A stretch of 64,000 nucleotides of DNA from Lepidodermella squamata (Eukaryota; Gastrotricha): the NCBI GenBank assembly GCA_047495785.1, contig JBLDXI010000019.1, positions 2,666,001 to 2,730,000 on the forward strand. The letters are read 5' to 3'. The translations under genes and the position numbers were made by a program. The first letter of the stretch is position 1. Every line of letters starts with the position of its first letter. This document shows, piece after piece, positions 32,295 through 42,200 of this stretch. The notes beneath the pieces were generated by a model. That model did no database searches. It saw only the letters and a list, made by a program, of their open reading frames with translations, and was not told the DNA's origin.

Positions 32295-33470
32295 CTATAT
32301 CTTTTCGAAAATGAAGACGAAATAAACGAGATCTAGTATGCAAACAACTAGTACAGCTAATACGGCTATCGCAATATCGCAGTGCCGAATGTTGAAATAG
32401 CACTTATGCCGGAATTTGCGATCAGCAAACGGCACAGCGATCAACATATAAAGAGTCAGTATCACACCAGTAATGTACTTGACAGTCACCATGACAACGA
32501 GATAAACAGTTTCAGAATTGCGAGGAATACTCGCGAAAATCATTGAGAGCAGCACCGAATTCGCTAGAACTGCCGTCATGGCAAACGAAGCTCGGTCAGA
32601 CAAGTTTGGCGGAAGAGCTAAAGACAATAGTTGTAGGGCAAAAGTGCCGTAGGTCGGTAAAATAAGGCTGGCGATGTAGTAGAAATACCGCCTTTTGAAT
32701 CGGAGAGTGACTAGGATGTAGGCATAACCCTTCCCATCAGATTCGCCGATATGTTCCAAGCTAGGCTCCAGGACAGTATAATTATTCCTTACATTTGCAT
32801 CGAGTTCCCAGATATCACTTTTTCCGATGAAGCTATGAACAGATGAGGCGTCGATTTCGCATGTACTTATCCTCATATCAAGACTATTCGTATCTTCGGA
32901 AGCCGAGAAACTCAGCGTGCACGACAAAGAGTCGAAAGGGAAGTGGCGGAAGGAGAATTGAGAACAGCTAGTGTCGATTCTGCGATACAAACTTAGTATG
33001 CCTTTTGGTTCGCTGCTAAACGGGAAGATAATGATTTTCTCGTTGTTTGATGCCTCTAAAGGGCGCGGATTTTGAAATGCGTTCATGTGGTACAGGAAAG
33101 GCTGCCAAACGTCACTGGAACTTGGCATGTAGTAAAAACTCTCCATTTCGGAACTTCTGCTATACATTTCCGGAATTCGCAATTTTTCACAGGGAAAGCT
33201 CCAGTCAAATGTGAAAAGGACAAAAAGAGAGAGTCTTTTTTCCAACTCGTTGATTTCGATCATTTGAAACAATTGGATGGCTATATTTACCATCAGTGGC
33301 TTTGTGAAATTGCTCAGCAACCTGACGTCAGAAGTAAGGCTCGGTGAGCTGACTGAAGGGCAGATATCATTGAAATGCCTTTCGATTTCACTTGAAGGCG
33401 ATAAAACGGCTAATGTCGAGCCTATGGCGGAGAGTAAAATCAGGGAACGCAGGGTGAAAGACATTTTCAA
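32295..33470 (-). CDS. L3: intronless nicotinic-like Cys-loop channel subunit
   Basis: A single exon of 391 residues. Signal peptide MKMSFTLRSLILLSAIGSTL. Loop A VWQPFLYHMNAFQNP, Cys-loop CSQFSFRHFPFDSLSC, DIWELDA, M1 ASLILPTYGTFALQL. M2 region PPNLSDRASFAMTAVLANSV has Asp at -1', Arg at 0' and Leu at 9'. M3 and a loop of about 25 residues lead to M4 (AIAVLAVLVVCILDLVYFVF). The phase-2 intron before M2, found in L2, L4-L7 and L9, is missing, which suggests precise intron loss. The frame ends IFEKI-TAG-Glu and is followed at once by L2. Confidence 0.9.
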   Translation of the reverse strand: MKMSFTLRSLILLSAIGSTLAVLSPSSEIERHFNDICPSVSSPSLTSDVRLLSNFTKPLMVNIAIQLFQMIEINELEKRLSLFVLFTFDWSFPCEKLRIPEMYSRSSEMESFYYMPSSSDVWQPFLYHMNAFQNPRPLEASNNEKIIIFPFSSEPKGILSLYRRIDTSCSQFSFRHFPFDSLSCTLSFSASEDTNSLDMRISTCEIDASSVHSFIGKSDIWELDANVRNNYTVLEPSLEHIGESDGKGYAYILVTLRFKRRYFYYIASLILPTYGTFALQLLSLALPPNLSDRASFAMTAVLANSVLLSMIFASIPRNSETVYLVVMVTVKYITGVILTLYMLIAVPFADRKFRHKCYFNIRHCDIAIAVLAVLVVCILDLVYFVFIFEKI

Positions 33471-33632
33471 GATTAGTTTCTTCCGATTATCGCGGGCTTT
33501 GTTCTCTGGTGGAGTAAATATTTGCGAACAAATCTGCTATGCATCTATTGAAATTTTATTTGCTTAGAAATCATAGACAGAGTAAATTGAAATAGAATGA
33601 CAATATTTTATTACATTCCCACAGCTATTGTA

Positions 33633-36600
33633 TCAGGACGGTCGTAGCATGAGACTGAAAAATATGTAATCTGAAATAATAACAAATAATGAAAGGAAAG
33701 AGCCGATTGCGATGTCGACGATGCGCATCGCCTTCTGGCGTAAGAAGGTGACTGGCTTGTCGCCTCGCGGCCGTAATTGGCTGGCCAGAGATATAGCACA
33801 CAATGTGTAGATGGTGAGAATGATACCAGCTGCGTATTTTATGATGATCATTATTACGAGGTAGACGACTTCTGAGGTGCGTGGGATGCTGGAGAAAACC
33901 ATGGCGAGCAGCACGGAGTTAGCCAACACGGTTGTCATTGCAAAGGATGCCCTGTAACATAACAAAATGTTCATTGAAAGCTGTCAATAACTCAAAACGA
34001 TTTCCAAAATGAAGAATAAAATCAATTTAATTCTTGCATTCAAGTACTGAATCGGGTCTTTTACGGCCAGTTTCCCTTCTTATTTGGATTTTTGGGTTCA
34101 ACTTGATGACCATACTCCTAAATTTCAGAATTTTCCCCGCCTTTGCAGGAGAGAAGCTCCGAGCTCTCAAAATGAAAAGCAGCAAAAAACGCAGGCGTTC
34201 TACAACTTAATTGTGCGTGCGTGCTAATTAAATTGAGGTTAACATGCATATTTCACGTAATTAATTCCCTCGCAATTCTGGCTGGGGCTGCTAACTATTT
34301 TTCAGCTCAGCGAACTCTCTCTTTGTCTAGGGCCGACCCAAACTCTCAACCGCACGCAATTCGTCCTCATTTTGTGATGCGCCCCCAAAGTTTTTGTATT
34401 TAAAGCCGTAAATGCCCGAATCTGAGTCATTTCACTTATCAGCTATTATCAGTTACCGCATAGATCATGCTTCGCTATTTCATTGCTATTGCCACTTTCG
34501 GAGCAGTAGGCATCTGGGCTAGTGTGTGCCCACCAGGTGTACAAGTCGCTAATTGCTTGCGAAACCCATGTGATGATGAGCCTTTCTGTCGTAAGTCGAT
34601 TATTTCTCAAAATAGATGCTATCATCGTTTCGATTTTTCTTATAACTAAAGCTTATGCTACGAGCTGTGTAGCTGACTACTGTGGTGGCTGCTATGCATT
34701 GTACACTTACAAAGGAATTCCCGTGCCCAAGTGCAACAAGTTGGGTCAGTGCCCTGCCGTCAAAGCTGGCAGTGTTGGCAGTTGCGAGAACAAATGCAGC
34801 GCCAATTGGCAGTGCCCGGATGACAAATTGTGCTGCTCGAATGGTTGCGGAACTGAATGTAAGGGAAAAGAAATTTTGAAACTCAATCTTGGATTATTTT
34901 CGTTTTCTTTTCAGGCACAGATCCACAACTTCGCCCCGTAAATTTCGATTGGAGAAAGTGAAGTCGGAGCGGCTATGAAGTCGCGGAAACTTCTCTCGGT
35001 GCATCGAAATGGCGTCCAATGGCCGTTAATTTATAATATTTCTTCAGGATTTAATTGATCTAATTTGAAATTTACGAATAAAAAGCAAAAAGCGAATAGT
35101 TTTGGAAAATGTTAGGTTGTATGTTCTTTAACTGTAATCACTTGTCAGGGTCTCGATTCGGAGGAATTTTAGAATAGAAAATCCTATCATTGGCTCGAAA
35201 TGAGTCAAAAAATGAGAATTCGATAAATTCCAAAGGTTTGTATTTTCCAGATTCGACTTATTTTTCGGCTCTTCCATCTTATGAGAAGAGAAGAATGGAC
35301 CTGACTAAAAGCCAAGATTGAATCCCTCAAGGCTCTAGATCTTGAATCCGGGATCGCGACGTCAACGAAGCGCTGAATCCAGGGGGGACATGAAGCGAAA
35401 TTTCTCTGTTTCTCCGTAAATTTATCAATGACCCGTAAATAACAAAATGTGACTGTCAATGTGACCTAAATATTCAACCCAGATCTTTCCGCTGATTGCA
35501 ATATCGATTGAGTTTCCAGCGATTATGCCCCATGCTTTTAAGCTTGTATTGTATTGAAGCAAATGTAACATACCTATCAGACATTTTCGGCGGCATAGCC
35601 AGGCACGCAACTTGCAGTAGAAACGTTCCGTAAGTCGGCAGCATAACGCTCGCAATGTAATACTGATACTTCCGCTTAAACTTCATCGTCAGCCTGAGGT
35701 AGACGTAGTGAGAATTCGACTCTGAAATGTGATCAACAACCGCCTCAAACGCCTTCGTCCCATTCGTCGCGCCAGTTATATCGCCATCAATGTCCCAGAT
35801 ATCAGTATCGCCGATGAAGTACTTCAGGGCGGACCGATCAACCCCGAAGTAGTCGATGTTAAAGTCCAGATGCAAAGTATTCTCACTAGGAGACATACTG
35901 ATGGTACAGACCAGCTTATCGAACGGGAAATTCCGAAAAGAAAACGTCATGCACATTGTATCGATTCTTCGGTAAAGCCCCATCGACGCAACCGGGGCAT
36001 GGTGGAAGTCGAAAGGATAGATGAAAATTTTGTCCGTCGAAGCTTCGAGCGGCCGTGGGCTCTGAAACGCGTTCATGTGGTACAAATAAGGCTGCCATAA
36101 GGCATTCGCCGGTATTTGGAAGTAAATCTCCTCTCGTATCGATCTGTTCGTCGGCAACATTTTGCAGATGAAATTGTTGATCGATGTCACTCGAGTGTCT
36201 TTCATCTGCTCGCATGAGTGGAGCTGTGGGCACGGCAGCTTCCACATGAAGACGAAAAGCATGAAGGCTGATAGGCGTTTTTCTAAATCGTGGATTTCGA
36301 TGAAGTGGAACAGCATGACTGTTGCGTTCACCATGACCGGTTCTGTGAAGTTGTTGAGGACTAGAGTTTCAGTTGGTACATTGAGCGATAAGGCTTGAGG
36401 GCACCAGTTGAAGAAGGCCTCTTCCATAGTGTCAACCGGGCCCTTTGTCGGTGGGGAGTATTTTCTCTGCATTTGATTCATTAGCAGTTGGTTTGTACTT
36501 GATTTTCTGGACAAAAATAAAACCGTGTCAGAAATTTTTCAAAAAATAAAGCAGCGAGTGATAAAAGATAAAGCGAAAAAACGAAAACTGAATGCCGATA

Positions 36601-37974
36601 AAACTGAAATTGAGGCATAAAATTAAAAAATTATAATGAAGCTTAATGAAGCTTCCTCCTTAAAAAAAGCAACTTAAGGGAAAATAAAATTTGCTCATTC
36701 TTTTCAATGAATGAAACTGCAGCTTTAATACCGGCAAATATTGGAAACTCGGTAGCCATTTTTATCTTTACCACATCTGTAGATAGGAATAAAATTGATT
36801 ACCAACATTTAATTTTTAATTTAATTTTTTTTATTATCGCATCAGCTTTCTGTGACCTAGTTTGCGAATTTTCGAAATGCAGGCTGTTCAGGAAGCGCGC
36901 GTCAACATTTTATTAGGACCCAGATGACCTAGGTCACGCCCTACTTTTCCTCAATGTGTAGTTAAACGAATAAAACGCACAGTTTCCGGTAATAATTTCA
37001 GCCAAAAGATTAGATTATTCCGATGAGCCTCTTTCATGGTACCGGAAACGCACCATAAAAAATAATTAATTACGGAACTCCCCTGACCTATCCTAATTTT
37101 CCCCGGCTCCTAATTTTAATAATCCTCAATGACTCCTAATTTCCTAAAATTTCTACCTAATTAAAGCAGCAAAAAGAAAGAATTCTCTAGAAAAAAAGAA
37201 AAAGAGTAAAAATGTAAGCAGAAAAACAAGAAAAAATCGGATATAGTATGTTCAAAAATCAACAAAAAGATTACTAGTCCTGGCTAAAAAACAGAGGATT
37301 TTTTAGAAAATTTAAAAATGAAAAAAATAAGCGAAATTACCTAGCTGATATTAGGGTTAGAAAAGTTAACAGTATCATCGCCGATGGGATCATGATTTCA
37401 AGCCGCGAGTGTCAACGATCGAAACCTGCATTGTTTGGCACGCAACATTTTTTGCGTTTTAATCGGAATTTTTTTTATTTTTTTCCACGGGTGAATGTTC
37501 TCGAAATGAACCGCAAATCCTCTCGAGAATTATTGGACCGGTGAAATGAAGGTAATGATGGCTCCCACTCATTTATATATACATCAAAGCATTTGTAAAC
37601 CATCGCTGCGCGTTGAAATAATGCTGATTTTTACCTATAAACGCAGCTGGTACAATGTAAATTATCGATATATATACTAAAATAAGGCGCGGGTAAGGTT
37701 ATATTTAGCCGTGTAAACACCGCGGTGTGGGGGAAAAAATAAACATTTATTAACGCACTTAATCGGTTAATTTTCACCGCAAGTGCGATTGTGAAACATC
37801 TGTTGAACAATAATTGGAAACAATATATAACCTTTCAGGTAAAACATAGGCTGTTGATGGTTTCTTCTTCCCGCTGGTGTTGAGTAGAAAGTCCATTGGT
37901 CCCGTCATTGAGCCGACGCCGCTAATAGCAAGAGACGTAAAAAATAGCACATAAAATCCGTGAATAATCGCCAT
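33633..37974 (-). CDS. L4: nicotinic-like Cys-loop channel subunit (three exons)
   Basis: Exons 37832-37974, 35574-36506 and 33633-33951 give 464 residues; both introns are phase 2. The distant first exon supplies the signal peptide MAIIHGFYVLFFTSLAISGV and joins as PE|R-KSSTN. Extracellular domain: GPVDTMEEAFFNWCPQ, LWQPYLYHMNAFQSP, Cys-loop CMTFSFRNFPFDKLVC, DIWDIDG. M1 ASVMLPTYGTFLLQV. M2 region PPKMSDR-ASFAMTTVLANS. M4 ends FFSLMLRPS. AATAAA is at 33607-33612. A plus-strand WAP gene sits in intron 2. Exon 1 was assigned by signal-peptide character and matching phase, not by transcript evidence. Confidence 0.85.
34397..34404 (+). promoter_or_regulatory. Candidate TATA element of the WAP gene
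   Basis: TATTTAAA, 63 nt before the WAP-gene ATG, inside the minus-strand L4 intron. Confidence 0.4.
34467..34961 (+). CDS. Secreted WAP-domain protein, nested in an L4 intron
   Basis: Three exons, 34467-34590, 34652-34858 and 34915-34961 (phase 1 at both junctions), encode 125 residues. Signal peptide MLRYFIAIATFGAVGIWAS. The first Cys-rich segment reads VCPPGVQVANC, NPCDDEPFC, SCVADYCGGCYALY, a pattern seen in molluscan and other invertebrate lustrin/perlwapin-type proteins. A complete eight-Cys WAP domain follows (GQCPAVKAGSVGSC, ENKC, NWQCPDDKLCC, NGCGTEC). WAP proteins usually act as secreted protease inhibitors or antimicrobials; the role here is inferred. The gene lies wholly within intron 2 of L4 on the opposite strand. 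The acceptor of exon 2 (AACTAAAG) is weak, but the frame and Cys pattern support it. Confidence 0.85.
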
Positions 37975-39291
37975 AATTGCTCAATCACGTGACGTAATTA
38001 CTCATCTATGAAAAGAATTAAGGTGGATAAAAAAATCGCATATTTAGGTTAATCTGAGCGATGTTCTGTTTTTAAAAATGCATGTGTCTACGATGAATCA
38101 GCCATAGTCGCGACTCGTGACGCGACGATTGCGCCTGTGGGGCCGATAATTAGCGCGCAAAGCGTTGATGCGGACGCGCTACTTTGCAATTGCGCGCAAT
38201 ATTGAAGCGCGGCTACGCGCAAAATGAGCAGCGCGTCGATAAATAACTGATTAAACGGGTCGTTTTGGTTTGGGAATCAAAACGCTACAAACTGCGTGTT
38301 GTTTCTTGATTGTAATATAAGAAAATTCGATCGAGAAAATTCACAGAAAATGACCAGTTAATAAAATAATTGTTGCGCTTGTCGGTTGAGAAATATGAGG
38401 GACGGTGTCTAGAAGCGTGTAGCTTTTGGTGTTTTATATCCTCGCGCCGAATATTAACAGTTTATCGTACCACGTAAGCGATGATTCATAAAATAATCGA
38501 GAGATATTGTTTAAATACCTCAAAGTACGTAAGTAGCTCAAATAATGTAACAAAAAATCCACCAATTGAGTGCAAAAATTAGTTACAAAGTGCGGCCAAT
38601 TTTTTTCATTTCAGGCAAACGATTATCAAAAAAGGCCTGGGCACGATTTGATTAACCGCGCTAGACCGGTTGAATCCCACGGGTGAAAATCAAGTTTTTG
38701 ATAATACTGATATAACAGTATAGCATGATGAAAAATAAATTCAAAATTTAATTTCCATAAGAATAGAAAAATGCTAGCAGACATGCGATGCGCACGTCTT
38801 CTTTTGAATATCGATTAATTTCCTATTTAAAAATTGCATTTTTTATTTTTATTTTACCTGTTTAACGCGCTGGGAGAACTATAAAGTCGGGAATACAATA
38901 ATATTCGAAGGCCTCGAAAAACAAAAATTTGGGTGACCATTTTGCCACTAATATTTTTGATGGGTTAAATCGGGACATTACCCAGACATGTCTCATCCAA
39001 TTTCGCTTGGCTGATTTCTGAAGATGAACAGATCACGAACTTCCTTAATTCCCTCAAAATTGTGGAAAATTATAATGTTTGCATAAATCATGCTAACAAA
39101 AATTACAAGCTATTATGCACCCTGATGGCCAATCGGAGAGAAATTTTCGAAAATTCTGGTATTTTCTATTCCATCTTATCGATATTTTTCAAATTTTCAC
39201 TGATTTTTGAAACTTCGCTCAATCTCAGAAATGCACTTTTATTTTATTTTTTTTTCAACATTATTTCGCTAAATAACACTAATTCATTCAT
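37975..39291. other. Intergenic L4-L5, no gene seen
   Basis: About 1.3 kb upstream of L4. A GCGC-rich patch lies at 38120-38240; the rest is AT-rich. No coding support. Confidence 0.5.
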
Positions 39292-42200
39292 TTATTCATT
39301 CAGCATAAGGTAGAAGAATATAAAATCAGCAAAAATGACAATAAGCGAGATGACACTGACAACAATAGCGTCGACTATGCGCATCTTCGACGGCTGCTTC
39401 ATGGCGGCCAGCATCACGCCGATGCGGCTCGACCGCCGCTCGCCGCCGTTGTGCCCGTGACCCGCATTCCTGACGCCGCCCACGTTGACCTCGGGGCTTT
39501 TCTCGGCGGCTCGCTGCGCCAGCGGTTTGATGAGGTTGACGAGGGGCACGGCGAATAGCGAGTAGATTGTCAGTATGACTCCAGCAGCGTATTTGACGAT
39601 GATCATAACAACCAAGTAGACGGTTTCTGAGGTTCGAGGTATGCTTGAGAAGACCATGGCTAGCAGGACGGAGTTTGCTAAGACGGTTGTCATCGCGAAA
39701 GATGCTCTGAAAAAACATTGTGTTAAAACATTGGATGAATGAATCATAGAATGAGTCACAAAAGTAGGTGAGCCGAATGCGCCCCCAAAATTTGAGGCGT
39801 GCACGCAGCGTACACTCAGGATTTTTTTATTTTCCAATTTTCGATTCTCATTTTTCTCAACCTATCCCTCATAAAATCAATGGAAAGCGATAAAAATTAA
39901 CCGAAAAAATAAAATAAAATAAGCCTCGCCCACATAATATCTTTCTAGTTTGAAACGTAAACAAAAATCCAAAAAGCCAATGATTGATTAAGATATAAGA
40001 GTTAAATGGTGAGCGCTGCGTAAACCTGAGTGAGTGTAGCAGAATTAGGAGAAGCGCGACGAGTGCTTAAAATCTGTGCGAGTGTAGCACCACCCGGTGT
40101 TATGTAGCAAATATGAAGTACCGTAGCAAAAATCTGAGTGAGCGTAGCAAGTCATTTTAATTACACGTCATTTCAAACATCAATTTAAATTTTATTCAAA
40201 CAAAATTGAATTAGTTATTTTTTGGCTACAACACGACGCGGTTTACTCTCGACCGCGACTTGCTCAGCCGCGGGCTTCCGACCTCGGCGTTTAGGTTGAG
40301 GCTCTACTTCGACCTGTTCGACAGCAGGTTTACGACCTCGGCGCGTTTTTGGCTCAGGCTCAGCTTCAACTTCTTCGACCGCCACCTCGATTTCGACTTG
40401 CTCGGCCGCCGGCTTGCGGCCTCGACGCGTTTTCGGCTGAGGCTCAGGTTCGACTTCTTCGACTGACACCTCGATTTCGGCCGCCGGCTTGCGACCTCGA
40501 CGAGATTTTGGTTGAGGCTCAGCTGCGACCTGTTCGACCGCCACTTCGACATCGACTTGAACCTCAGACGGTTGCCGGTTCAAAGCAGACCGCGTCTCGG
40601 CCGGACGACCTCTCTTACGCTTCTTTTCAACCAGCTGGTTGAGCCGGCCTGTAGCCGGAATGGGCTCCACTTTGAGGTGGATTGACATACCCAGCGAGTG
40701 GCAGCACGTATGCTCCTTGCCATAGACCGAGCAAGAACAACAAAATGAGTGCTGGCATACATCATTTTTTCGGTGAGTTTCACAGTTTCCTGGGCAGACG
40801 AAGTCTATTGAGCGCGTGACATGGATTGTTTTTCGCATAAACGTAGAAAATTCGTCGAAATTGGCCCAATTCATCGATTTTATCTGGCGACGATAACTGT
40901 TGGCTACTTCTTTAGTCATCGGAGAATGATCGGCGTAGAAGACATAGCTGAGGAGCCGGCTGTTCTTGGCCTCGTGGTACTTCACGTCACTGTCATGCCA
41001 CAATATAGCCTCGGCCCAACGCGTGTCGTTGATTTTCGGAACTAACAAAAAGTCTTTCTTATTGATATTTCCCTCGGCACGATCATGGGACCATGAAACC
41101 AGCATTACATCCATTACCAACCGAATGAAATCAGTTATAGGCAATCGCTGCCTGAAAGTAAAATCGCGCTTGATAACTTCATTAATCGCCTCGATTGCGT
41201 TATTTGTAGACGGAAGGCCGCATGCCACACCCTCGTAAAACGGACGTGAAAGAGGATCATTCACGGTGCTCTCAAACCACGTGAGAAAAGCCGCAGTCGC
41301 CGGAAAGAGGCGCCACTTGAGGACAAACAGCTCAACTGCGCGGTCAAAGGCCGCACCCGAGGGGGCCACCTGCAGGGTGCACAAATCTAGGCGAACTTTA
41401 TCCTTAAGCTCTTTAGGAAGTGAAGCCAGCTTCTTGTCGGCGGTCCGCAACACGTGCGCCCAGCAGTTGCCTTGAATCACTTGTCCAAAAACTGTAAGAA
41501 TTGCGTCCGCGATAGCCGCGGCCCCATCGCGCACAGCAAGCGGCGGCGGCGGCATCTCATTACCTGTAATAAATTCAAGATTGAAATTCAACAAAAATTC
41601 GAAATTAAATAATAATTTACCAAAAACGCGTTCGTAGCTCGTCTTAACTGTGCTCAGCAAGTCGATGTAGTCATCAGAAGTTTCACCGGATACGACTGAT
41701 ACCGCCACAGGATGAAAAGTATTGTTTTTATCAGATGTTCCGATAACCAATACAGGATTTCCAAAGTATATCAATTTATAAGTGCCATCTATATGCAGTG
41801 GGCCACCGTGACCAGCCATGCTCAGCAATTGTTTCGTGGTGAAAACAACTCTGAATTCTTGCTTTGATTTTCCGACTCGCGGTTTAACTACGCACCCAAT
41901 AACGAATGATTTATGATCGGTTTCAGGAATGGCCTCGTGATTTTTCGCTAAATCAACAAAATCTTGCAGACACCAGCGATTCGGCCTTGGACCAGCAGGT
42001 TCAAGACTCCTTAGCGCCCATGCCACTTGGCTCTTCTTAATTTTGTAGGCAACAATTTCAGGTTGATTGACGAGGCTGTTTAATTCCGTCCACATTGGCC
42101 CAGGTTTCTTGATGCCTTTGGTCGCTTTCAACTCCTTGATCTTGTTAATTACGCATTCAGGCAAACCTCGACCAGCCCAGTGTTCATGAGTGTGGGGTTT

